This document shows, piece after piece, positions 1 through 5,825 of a stretch of DNA of 10,451 nt. Position 1 is the first letter of the stretch. Every line of letters starts with the position of its first letter. The DNA comes from Jatrophihabitans sp. (GTDB lineage: Bacteria; Actinomycetota; Actinomycetes; Mycobacteriales; Jatrophihabitantaceae). A program made the position numbers and the translations under genes. The stretch is taken from the NCBI GenBank assembly GCA_025966255.1, contig JAOPVG010000421.1, positions 1 to 10,451 on the forward strand, in the 5' to 3' direction. Under the pieces are notes generated by a model. It searched no databases. It was not told the origin of the DNA and worked only from the letters and a program-made list of their open reading frames with translations.

Positions 1-1
1 C

Positions 2-1336
2 GTCTGGAGCCCGGACGGCACCCAGCTGGCCTTCGTCTCGGCCCGGCACGCCGATCACGAGCTGGACCGCTGCACCGATGTGTTCCTCGTCCGCCCCGAC
101 GGCACGGACCTCCGCCCGGCCACGGACAGTTCGCTGTGGCTGTCCGCCCCGGCCTTCGGCGCAGACTCCTCGACCCTGGTGGCCGCGGGCGTCGATCCGG
201 TGAACGACGGCACCGGCTGGATCGGCCGCAACGGTGGGCTCTGGCGGATCGATGTCGCCGCGGAGCCCGTCCGGCCGGTGCGACTCACCGACGACGAATC
301 CGTGCACGTCACTGGCGAACGCACCGTCCTCGACGGCGAGCGCGCGCTGGTGACCATCGAGAACCGGGGCGGGATCGACCTCATCGCGGTTCCCCTCGAC
401 GGGTCGGCCCCGAAGACCATCTCGAGCGGACGTCGCCAGATCGGGGGATTTGATCTCGCGGCGGGTGTCACCGTGGTGTCCTACGCCGACGCGACGACGA
501 AGGGCGAGTTGGCCCGGCTCGACCCCGCCGGACCAGTGCCGCTCACCGACTTCGGCCGCGAAATCCGCGACGTCCTGGTCCCGCTGACCGAGGTCACGAC
601 CACCGCCCCCGACGGTTACCCGGTGCACGGACTGCTGGCGGTACCGCCCGGCGACGGTCCACACCCGGTGTTGCTGATGATCCACGGCGGTCCGTTCGCC
701 CAGTACGGGTGGATGCTCCTGGACGAGGCCCAGGTCTACGCGGCCGCGGGCTACGCCGTCGTCTACGGCAATCCCCGCGGCTCGTCCGGCTACGGCCAGG
801 CCCACGGTCGGTACATCCTCAACGACGTCGGCGATCGTCAGACGCCCGATCTGATCGCGCTGCTCGACGCGGTGCTCGCGCGTCCCGACCTCGATTCCTC
901 GCGGGTGGGCGTGCTGGGCGGTTCGCACGGCGGCTACATGACGTCATGGCTGATCGGACACTCCGATCGCTTCCGCGCCGCGGTCAGCGAGCGGGCCGTC
1001 AACGTCATCGACAGCTTCGAAGGATCGAGCGACATCGGCTGGGACTTCGCCGACAACCTCTACGGCCGCGATCCGGAAGAGCGCCGGCGGCAGAGCCCGC
1101 TCACCTACGCCGACGCGATCAACACGCCCCTGCTCATCGTCCACTCCGAGCACGACTGGCGGTGCCCGGTCGAGCAGGCCCAGCGGATGTACGTCGCCCT
1201 GCGCAAGCGCACGGCCACTGTCGAGATGCTGCTCTTCCCCGGCGAGGGCCACGAGCTGTCCCGCACCGGGTTGCCGAGCCACCGGGTGGCCCGCTTCGAC
1301 GCGATCCTGGACTGGTTCGAGCGGCATCTGCGCTGA
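2..1336 (+). CDS. S9 family serine peptidase (prolyl oligopeptidase / acylaminoacyl-peptidase type), 5' truncated
   Basis: The gene enters from the left edge in frame 2 and ends at TGA 1334-1336, leaving 444 C-terminal residues. The family is usually about 620-680 residues, so roughly 200 are missing. The first visible residues (WSPDGTQLAFVSARHADHE) continue in frame upstream of the GTG at 80, and the WSPDG motif marks a WD40-like beta-propeller blade, so that GTG is internal. The propeller runs to about base 600 and the alpha/beta-hydrolase domain follows. The oxyanion motif MIHGGPF lies near 676. The nucleophile is Ser in GGSHGGYM (codon 923-925). The acid is Asp in HSEHDW (codon 1154-1156) and the base is His in GEGHELS (codon 1250-1252). 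Enzymes of this family cleave short peptides or acylated N-termini, usually in the cytoplasm. The exact substrate cannot be read from sequence. No terminator hairpin is evident just after the stop. Confidence 0.93.
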   Translation, partial: VWSPDGTQLAFVSARHADHELDRCTDVFLVRPDGTDLRPATDSSLWLSAPAFGADSSTLVAAGVDPVNDGTGWIGRNGGLWRIDVAAEPVRPVRLTDDESVHVTGERTVLDGERALVTIENRGGIDLIAVPLDGSAPKTISSGRRQIGGFDLAAGVTVVSYADATTKGELARLDPAGPVPLTDFGREIRDVLVPLTEVTTTAPDGYPVHGLLAVPPGDGPHPVLLMIHGGPFAQYGWMLLDEAQVYAAAGYAVVYGNPRGSSGYGQAHGRYILNDVGDRQTPDLIALLDAVLARPDLDSSRVGVLGGSHGGYMTSWLIGHSDRFRAAVSERAVNVIDSFEGSSDIGWDFADNLYGRDPEERRRQSPLTYADAINTPLLIVHSEHDWRCPVEQAQRMYVALRKRTATVEMLLFPGEGHELSRTGLPSHRVARFDAILDWFERHLR

Positions 1337-1401
1337 TTGGACAGCTGCTATTCCTATTCATTCGCTAGACAAAGTCAGCCGGTCAAGGGCAGAATGGCGC
1401 T

Positions 1402-1506
1402 GTGGTCCAGACCCAGCACGGTGCACCCGCCATCGGCGGGTTGCTCGACCTGCCCTGGGCCGGCCGGCGTGCGGACGCATTCGACGAGGCCTGTCGACGT
1501 CGTTGA
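1402..1506 (+). CDS. Possible 34-codon upstream ORF (candidate leader peptide) ahead of the cysteine dioxygenase gene
   Basis: This short frame starts with GTG at 1402 and ends with TGA 1504-1506, 38 nt before the dioxygenase ATG. It reads MVQTQHGAPAIGGLLDLPWA, then GRRADAFDEACRRR. A purine-rich AAGGG (1385-1389) lies 12 nt upstream, which is longer than ideal for a ribosome binding site. About three quarters of codons end in G or C. The last four sense codons are TGT CGA CGT CGT, which are less favoured codons in such a genome. The single Cys codon is 1492-1494, directly before the stem of the hairpin at 1496-1514. I do not recognise the peptide. The downstream gene consumes cysteine, so a cysteine-sensing leader is conceivable, but one Cys codon is weak evidence. 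It could also be a chance ORF or a gene remnant. Confidence 0.3.
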   Translation: MVQTQHGAPAIGGLLDLPWAGRRADAFDEACRRR

Positions 1507-1514
1507 CCGACGTC
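1496..1514 (+). promoter_or_regulatory. Perfect 7-bp inverted repeat (GACGTCG / CGACGTC) in the cysteine dioxygenase leader
   Basis: Arms 1496-1502 and 1508-1514 are perfectly complementary, with a 5-nt TTGAC loop at 1503-1507. In RNA this would be a compact GC-rich hairpin 19 nt before the GGAG ribosome binding site (1534-1537). The TGA of the upstream ORF sits inside the loop. It has no U-tract, so it is not a canonical intrinsic terminator. It could be an attenuator element, a DNA operator dyad or chance. The TTGAC in the loop resembles a -35 box, but no matching -10 is visible about 17 nt downstream. Confidence 0.4.
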
Positions 1515-1544
1515 CACCCAATCGTTTCGTCCCGGAGTCCTGCC

Positions 1545-2078
1545 ATGTCAAGCGCGGCCAAGAGGTCAAGTGCGGCCAAGAGCCTGCACTTCCAGCCCCT
1601 GCAACTGATCGAGTTCACCCGCTTCTATGCCGACGAAGTCGCCAGCGGCAAGTACCCCTACGTCGACTACGACCCGCACGAGCGCTGGCATCAGCGCATC
1701 TATCGCGACAACCGCGTGGACGTGTGGTTGATCAGTTGGCTGCCAACCCAGGGCACCCAGTTGCACGATCACGGCGGATCGTCCGGGGCGTTCACCGTGC
1801 TCTCCGGGCAGCTCACCGAGGCCGTCGTCACCGGTGGCGGGCAACTGCACGACAATGCCCGCAGCGCCGGTGAGAGCGTCGGTTTCGGCGCGCAATACGT
1901 TCATGACGTGCGCAACCTCTCCGACACCCCTGCGGTCAGCGTGCACGCGTACTCCGCACCGCTGACCACCATGACCTATTACGACCTCGCCGACGGTGAG
2001 CTCACCAAGATCGTCTCGCTCGCCACCGATGACCCCGAGCCGGCCTTCGAGCCCGGCGACATCCAGCGCGCCTCGTGA
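1545..2078 (+). CDS. Cysteine dioxygenase type I family protein (cupin thiol dioxygenase), 177 aa
   Basis: Family members are mononuclear non-heme iron cupins that oxidise L-cysteine with O2 to cysteine sulfinate in the cytoplasm. The ATG at 1545 is chosen because GGAG (1534-1537) lies 7 nt upstream. An in-frame TTG at 1503 would add 14 residues without a comparable site. The 3-His iron site is visible: His74 and His76 in QLHDHGG, and His120 in YVHDV. Tyr136 in HAYS matches the catalytic Tyr157 of mammalian CDO. Arg54 (IYRDN) may be the carboxylate-binding arginine, favouring cysteine over 3-mercaptopropionate, though that is a by-eye alignment. The position of mammalian Cys93, which forms the Cys-Tyr crosslink, is in the GGSSG stretch, and the whole protein has no cysteine. 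The N-terminus holds a short tandem repeat. The stop overlaps the next gene by 4 nt, indicating coupling to a rhodanese. Confidence 0.92.
   Translation: MSSAAKRSSAAKSLHFQPLQLIEFTRFYADEVASGKYPYVDYDPHERWHQRIYRDNRVDVWLISWLPTQGTQLHDHGGSSGAFTVLSGQLTEAVVTGGGQLHDNARSAGESVGFGAQYVHDVRNLSDTPAVSVHAYSAPLTTMTYYDLADGELTKIVSLATDDPEPAFEPGDIQRAS
1547..1582 (+). repeat. 18-bp in-frame tandem duplication at the dioxygenase N-terminus
   Basis: Two adjacent 18-bp units, 1547-1564 and 1565-1582, differ at one base (C1553 versus T1571). They encode a doubled SSAAK(R/S) stretch at residues 2-13, directly after the start codon. This looks like a recent slippage duplication in a non-catalytic, Ser/Ala/Lys-rich N-terminal extension. 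Confidence 0.85.
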
Positions 2079-2509
2079 CCGGGCCGGCTTCGCCGCCGGG
2101 GCCGATCTTCTCCTCCGTCGACGACCTGCTTTCCGACGCCCGGTCCCGACTGGTCCGGCTCGATCCGGCCGGTGCGGCAGCGGCGATCCACGACGGCGCC
2201 CGGCTCGTCGACATCCGACCGCAGTGGCAGCGGATCCAGGAGGGCGAGATCCCGGGTGCCCTCGTCGTGGAGCGAAACCACCTCGAGTGGCGGTTACATC
2301 CGAACTCGACAGCGAAGGCAGAGGCCGCGCGGCCCGGCCAGCGCTGGATCGTCGTGTGCTCGGAGGGCTACACGTCCTCGCTCGCGGCCGATGCGCTCAA
2401 CTCGATCGGTGTGCCCGCGACCGACATCGTCGGCGGCTTCCACGCCTGGTCCGCGGCCGGGCTACCCACCGCGCCGGGCGGCACCCGACCGGACGAGTTC
2501 ACGCACTGA
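2075..2509 (+). CDS. Rhodanese-like domain protein (sulfurtransferase), 144 aa
   Basis: This is a single rhodanese domain spanning most of the chain. The substrate-side motif is LVDIRPQ (residues 44-50, with Asp46 and Arg48). The active-site loop is VVCSEGYTSS, with the sulfur-carrying cysteine at Cys95. The C-terminal motif GGFHAWSAAGLP (about residues 120-131) is typical of the fold. Such proteins carry persulfide sulfur on the cysteine and pass it to thiol or cyanide acceptors. The GTG start at 2075 overlaps the dioxygenase stop as GTGA and has no clear ribosome binding site of its own, so translation is probably coupled. Pairing with cysteine dioxygenase recurs in actinobacteria and suggests a role in cysteine-sulfur catabolism. 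The physiological donor and acceptor are unknown. The gene ends 24 bp from a convergent gene. Confidence 0.9.
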   Translation: MTGPASPPGPIFSSVDDLLSDARSRLVRLDPAGAAAAIHDGARLVDIRPQWQRIQEGEIPGALVVERNHLEWRLHPNSTAKAEAARPGQRWIVVCSEGYTSSLAADALNSIGVPATDIVGGFHAWSAAGLPTAPGGTRPDEFTH

Positions 2510-2533
2510 CCCGGCAAGAGCGTCCCAGACGGA

Positions 2534-2794
2534 TCAGCTCTCTGCGTTGGTGGCGTTGTAGCCGAGCCAGCCGCCGTAGCCGAGCAGGCCGAGGACGCCG
2601 AGCTTGCGGGTCCGCTTGAGCATCATCGCCGCGCCGATCGCGATCTCGGTGGCGCCGTTGCGCTTCACCCATTCCTCGGTGTCCTTGGGGAACACCGGCT
2701 TCGTGATCTCGGCGAACACGTCCGGCACCGCGAAATGGGCCGCGCCCGTCGCCGCCACGAGGAAACCGACCTTGCCTGCAGAAAGAAGAGCCAT
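2534..2794 (-). CDS. Small conserved membrane protein of unknown function, 86 aa
   Basis: The protein has hydrophobic segments at about residues 8-25 and 50-80, separated by a charged stretch (KPVFPKDTEEWVKRNGATE). The second segment is split by the basic MLKRTRKLG. The pattern resembles small DoxX-like membrane proteins annotated in actinobacteria, with AAHF early and a GYGGWLGYN tail. No catalytic motif is visible and I assign no function. The ATG at 2794 is preferred because GGGTGAG lies a few bases upstream. An in-frame GTG at 2803 would add three residues. Longer in-frame extension runs into the neighbouring gene and reads as non-coding. It lies 47 bp downstream of the acyl-CoA dehydrogenase on the same strand, so they probably share a transcript. 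Confidence 0.75.
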   Translation of the reverse strand: MALLSAGKVGFLVAATGAAHFAVPDVFAEITKPVFPKDTEEWVKRNGATEIAIGAAMMLKRTRKLGVLGLLGYGGWLGYNATNAES

Positions 2795-2841
2795 GGCGCT
2801 CACCCTGCCATGCGGTCGACAGCGGGGGTAGCCGACGGTTG

Positions 2842-4047
2842 TCATTCCAACGGGCTGCGCGGCAACAACGAATCGGCGATGATCTTTAGCTGGATCTGAC
2901 TCGTCCCCTCGAAGATCGTCGTCAACCGCGCGTCGCGCCAGTACCGCTCCACCTGCCGCTCGGTGGTGTAGCCGTTGCCGCCGTGTAGCTGCATGGCATC
3001 GCCGGTGACCTCGACGGCCATCTCGGTCGCGACGAGCTTGACCATCGCCGATTCCCGCTCGCACGGCTCGCCGCGATCGAGCAGATCAGCCACCTGCCGG
3101 TAGAACGCTCGGGCCTGCTCGACCCGGGCCGCCATCGACGCGAGCATGAAGCGCAGCGCCTGGAAGTCGCCGATCGGATGACCGAACTGCTCGCGCTCCT
3201 GCAGGTACAGCACCGAGTCCTCGACGGCCGCCCGGGCCAGCCCCACTGCGCGGGCTGCGGTGTGCACCCGCGCGATGTTCAGCCACTTCTGCGTGTCGCG
3301 GAACGCCGCCGTGCCCTGGTCGCTGATCAGGTTGGCGGCCGGCACCCGCACGCCGTCGAAGGTGAGATCCCAGGTCAGGAACCCGTGGTAACCGATCTTG
3401 TCGATCGTCGAGCCGGTGAGCCCGGCCGGAAACGCGTCCCGCTCCTTCTCCACGATGATCGTCGCCAACCCGGCCGACCGCTTCTCGCCCGGCTTAGCGT
3501 CCTCGGTCCGGCACAGCACCTGGATGAAGTCGGCCGCCTTCGCGTTGCCGATCCAGCGCTTGTCGCCGGTGATGACGTACTCGTCGCCGTCGCGCTCGGC
3601 TCGGGTGCTCACGCCGGCGAGGTCGGAACCGGCCTCGGGCTCGGAGAAGCCGGCCGCGCCGATCCACTCGCCGCGGGCACTGCGCTGCAGCAACTCGCGC
3701 CGCTTGGCATCGTCCTCGAACTCGGTCCCCAGGCCTTGGGCTCGCGCGATGATGCTGGCCACGCTCATCCACGCGCGGGCCAGTTCCTCGGCGATCATCG
3801 CGTACTCGAAGACGCCGCAGCCCATCCCGCCGAACTCTTCCGGCACCATGATCCCGAAGTAGCCCTGCTCACCCATGGCGTCGAGCAGGCTGCGGGGCAT
3901 CTGCCACTTGTGCGGGTCGTATTCGTCGGCGATGGGCTTGACCTCGTCGGCGGCGAAGCGGCGCGCCTGCGCCTGAAGCGCGAGCCGCTCGGTGGTGCGA
4001 TAGGGCTCGGTGAGCTCGGGCACCGGTGCCGGGATCAGATCGGACAC
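2842..4047 (-). CDS. Acyl-CoA dehydrogenase family protein, 401 aa
   Basis: The length and domain order fit the FAD-dependent acyl-CoA dehydrogenase family, which introduces the trans-2 double bond into acyl-CoA thioesters in fatty-acid or branched amino-acid breakdown. The helical N-terminal domain covers about residues 10-130. The FAD/substrate motif GFSEPEAGSDLAG and the WIGNA stretch form the central beta domain. The C-terminal helical domain contains LHGGNGYT and ERYWRDARLTTIFEGTSQIQ. Glu380 in IFEGTSQ is at the catalytic-base position of short- and medium-chain members. The start is GTG at 4047, with GGAGGT on the minus strand just upstream. Substrate chain length cannot be determined, and no electron-transfer flavoprotein gene is nearby. 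It is divergent from the NAD(P)-binding protein gene across a 120-bp region and leads a probable two-gene operon with the small membrane protein. Confidence 0.95.
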   Translation of the reverse strand: MSDLIPAPVPELTEPYRTTERLALQAQARRFAADEVKPIADEYDPHKWQMPRSLLDAMGEQGYFGIMVPEEFGGMGCGVFEYAMIAEELARAWMSVASIIARAQGLGTEFEDDAKRRELLQRSARGEWIGAAGFSEPEAGSDLAGVSTRAERDGDEYVITGDKRWIGNAKAADFIQVLCRTEDAKPGEKRSAGLATIIVEKERDAFPAGLTGSTIDKIGYHGFLTWDLTFDGVRVPAANLISDQGTAAFRDTQKWLNIARVHTAARAVGLARAAVEDSVLYLQEREQFGHPIGDFQALRFMLASMAARVEQARAFYRQVADLLDRGEPCERESAMVKLVATEMAVEVTGDAMQLHGGNGYTTERQVERYWRDARLTTIFEGTSQIQLKIIADSLLPRSPLE

Positions 4048-4050
4048 ACA

Positions 4051-4056
4051 ACCTCC
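4051..4056 (-). promoter_or_regulatory. Ribosome binding site GGAGGT of the acyl-CoA dehydrogenase gene
   Basis: On the minus strand GGAGGT is followed by TGT and then the GTG start. This strong Shine-Dalgarno match fixes the GTG at 4047 as the start, although the spacing is slightly short. Confidence 0.7.
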
Positions 4057-4057
4057 A

Positions 4058-4093
4058 CGTCGCCTGCGAGCATGGCCTACCCGGGAGGCGACG
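4058..4093. promoter_or_regulatory. 8-bp inverted repeat in the divergent promoter region (possible operator)
   Basis: CGTCGCCT (4058-4065) and AGGCGACG (4086-4093) are perfectly complementary across a 20-bp spacer. The dyad sits in the 120-bp region between the divergent acyl-CoA dehydrogenase and NAD(P)-binding protein genes, directly upstream of the former's ribosome binding site. CCACGT also occurs twice nearby (4055-4060 and about 4099-4104). A regulator site or an RNA stem in the dehydrogenase leader are both possible. No regulator gene is adjacent, and I see no convincing -10/-35 pair here. Confidence 0.35.
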
Positions 4094-4151
4094 CCGGTCC
4101 ACGTGCGCGGGGCGGGCAGTCGCCGGGTTCACAGTAGGAGACCACCCGGAC

Positions 4152-4167
4152 GGGGAAGGCTGTCCCC
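4152..4167 (+). promoter_or_regulatory. Ribosome binding site inside a small hairpin, flush with the start codon
   Basis: GGGGAAGG (4152-4159) is the Shine-Dalgarno sequence for the ATG at 4168. Its GGGGA can pair with TCCCC (4163-4167), which ends right before the ATG, across a 6-nt loop. A 5-bp stem of this kind could lower initiation, but is short enough to be incidental. Confidence 0.45.
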
Positions 4168-5073
4168 ATGCCCAAGACTGTGCTCGTCACCGGCGCGTCC
4201 GGTTTCATCGGTTCGCACCTGACTCGAGCCCTCGTCGACGCCGGGCATGACGTCCGCGCAATGACCCGCAATCCGGACAACTACTCCGGTGCCGGCAAGC
4301 CCGTCGCCGGCGATGTCGATGACGCGCCGAGCCTCGTCCCGGCGCTCGAGGGCGTCGACGTGGCCTATTACCTCGTCCACTCGCTGGCGTCCAAGGACTT
4401 CGAGGAGAAGGACGCGGCAGCAGCACTGAACTTCGGTGGCGCGGCGGCCGAGGCCGGCGTCGAGCGGATCGTCTATCTCGGCGGGCTCGGGGTGGACGAC
4501 GGGGAGCTCTCCGCGCACCTGCGCTCGCGTCGCCAGGTCGAGCAGCTGCTCGCCGTGGCCGGCGTACCGGTGACGGTGCTGCGGGCCGCGGTCGTGATCG
4601 GGCACGGCAGCATCTCGTGGGAGATCACCCGTCAGCTCGTCGAGCACCTGCCGTTGATGATCACGCCGAAGTGGGTGAAGACCAACACCCAGCCGATCGC
4701 GCTGCCCGACGTGATCCGCTACCTCGTCGGCGTGCTCGACCACCCGGACGCGAAGGGTCGGATCTTCGAGATCGGCGGACCGGAGGTGCTGCGCTACATC
4801 GACATGTTGAAGCGGGCGGCGCAGCACGAGGGCAAGCGGATCCCGACCGTCGATGTGCCGCTGCTGACACCGAAGTTGTCGTCCGCCTGGCTCGCCCTCG
4901 TCACCGATGTCGACTTCGCGACGGCCCGCAACCTCGTCGACTCCATGACCAATGAGGTCATCGTGCGCGACCGCTCGATCGAGGCGATCGTCCCGGGCGA
5001 GACGCTAGGCTACGACGAAGCCGTTCGCCTGGCGCTGCAGGCGCGACAGCAGGCGGAGAAAGACGGCGCATGA
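4168..5073 (+). CDS. NAD(P)-binding Rossmann-fold protein, atypical SDR of the NmrA/YbjT type, 301 aa
   Basis: The N-terminus MPKTVLVTGASGFIGSHL carries the GxxGxxG dinucleotide motif at residues 9-15 on the first beta strand. The stretch VAYYLVHSL (about 65-73), then an acidic helix and Asn88 before AAAEAGVERIVYLGGLG (about 92-108), matches the YbjT-like atypical short-chain dehydrogenases. The classical catalytic YxxxK is not evident: YLGGLG and HLRSRRQVE occupy that region. It may therefore bind a nucleotide without canonical dehydrogenase chemistry. Longer relatives carry a C-terminal DUF2867-type domain, which this 301-residue protein lacks. The ATG follows GGGGAAGG by 8 nt. Its stop overlaps the CPBP gene start as ATGA, so the two are probably co-translated. 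Substrate is unknown. Confidence 0.88.
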   Translation: MPKTVLVTGASGFIGSHLTRALVDAGHDVRAMTRNPDNYSGAGKPVAGDVDDAPSLVPALEGVDVAYYLVHSLASKDFEEKDAAAALNFGGAAAEAGVERIVYLGGLGVDDGELSAHLRSRRQVEQLLAVAGVPVTVLRAAVVIGHGSISWEITRQLVEHLPLMITPKWVKTNTQPIALPDVIRYLVGVLDHPDAKGRIFEIGGPEVLRYIDMLKRAAQHEGKRIPTVDVPLLTPKLSSAWLALVTDVDFATARNLVDSMTNEVIVRDRSIEAIVPGETLGYDEAVRLALQARQQAEKDGA

Positions 5074-5825
5074 GCGAGCGAACGGGTACCCAGGAGGACG
5101 GTCCAGCGGTCGACCGCTCCTTGCGGTCCCCGTTGCAACGGCTGGTGTGGCCGGTCCTGGTCGAGCCGGTGCCGCGCGACCACCACCAGTCCGACGGCGA
5201 GTTCCGCCGGCGCCGCGTCGTCGTCGCGATCGCGCTGGTGATCGGCGCCGTGCTCCTCGGGATCTCGCTGGCGACCAAGCCCGGCGATCCGGCCTTCTAC
5301 CCGCTGACGATCGGCGTGGCCGCGGTCTGGCTCGTCGGCGGCTTCCTGTCAGGGCCGTTGCATCTGGGCTACATCCCGTTCCGGGGCACGCTGCGCCGAC
5401 CGGTGATCACGCCGATCGTGTTTGGGCTGATCGCCGCGGCTGTCTTCCTCGTGGGCGCCCTGATCATCCGTCAGATCGAGCCGCTGCGCGCCTATGTCGA
5501 TCACGTCCTCGCCCACGCCCGGCAGGGCAACCTGGCGCTGGTCTTCCTCGTCACCGTGCTCAACGGCGCGGCCGAGGAGGTCTTCTTCCGCGGCGCCCTG
5601 TTCGCCGCGATCGGGAGGCGGCACCCGATCGCCATCTCGGTCGTGATCTACACGCTCGTCACGGTGGCCACCGGCAACCCCATGCTGGTCTTCGCGGCGT
5701 TCGTGCTGGGCATCCTGTTCGGGCTACAGCGGCGAGCTTCCGGCGGCATCCTCGCGTCGATGCTCACCCATCTGACGTGGTCGACGATCATGCTGTTCAC
5801 GCTGCCTCCGATCATCGCCAGATAA
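5070..5825 (+). CDS. CPBP (CAAX prenyl protease 2/Rce1-like) family intramembrane metalloprotease homologue, 251 aa
   Basis: A charged cytoplasmic-looking N-terminus (about 1-48) is followed by hydrophobic segments near 49-68, 78-95, 112-134, 155-166, 186-200, 205-220 and 225-248. Motif 1 is NGAAEEVFFRG, with Glu169, Glu170 and Arg174 matching the EExxxR signature. The final motif is His234 in LTHLTWS. The second-motif histidine (usually FxxxH) is not visible: the aligned stretch is VVIYTLVTVATGN, with Thr or Val at that place. Members act as membrane proteases or in protein modification and bacteriocin self-immunity. With this change, catalytic competence is uncertain. The ATG at 5070 overlaps the upstream stop. 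The TAA at 5823-5825 directly abuts the stop of the convergent gene, leaving no intergenic space. Confidence 0.88.
   Translation: MSERTGTQEDGPAVDRSLRSPLQRLVWPVLVEPVPRDHHQSDGEFRRRRVVVAIALVIGAVLLGISLATKPGDPAFYPLTIGVAAVWLVGGFLSGPLHLGYIPFRGTLRRPVITPIVFGLIAAAVFLVGALIIRQIEPLRAYVDHVLAHARQGNLALVFLVTVLNGAAEEVFFRGALFAAIGRRHPIAISVVIYTLVTVATGNPMLVFAAFVLGILFGLQRRASGGILASMLTHLTWSTIMLFTLPPIIAR

Noticed and set aside
80..1336. Peptidase starting at the GTG at 80
   Set aside because: The frame is open to the left edge, and the upstream residues (WSPDGTQLAFV) are a typical propeller repeat, so the gene is truncated by the window.
1337..1371. Promoter-like TTGGAC (1337-1342) and TAGACA (1366-1371) after the peptidase gene
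   Set aside because: The spacing of about 23 bp is too long for a standard -35/-10 pair. TATTCA (1355-1360) is too close. A promoter is expected here, but I cannot place it.
1337..1873. A 178-codon plus-strand frame starting at a TTG just after the peptidase stop
   Set aside because: It overlaps the dioxygenase gene out of frame and is Arg/Pro-rich with no motif.
2534..3064. A 176-codon version of the small membrane protein
   Set aside because: The first 90 residues lie antisense-frame over the dehydrogenase gene and look non-coding. The ATG at 2794 follows a GGGTGAG and begins the hydrophobic domain.
3178..4137. A 319-codon plus-strand open frame opposite the acyl-CoA dehydrogenase gene
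   Set aside because: The minus strand has the complete dehydrogenase with its catalytic Glu and FAD motifs. The plus frame has shadow composition and no ribosome binding site.
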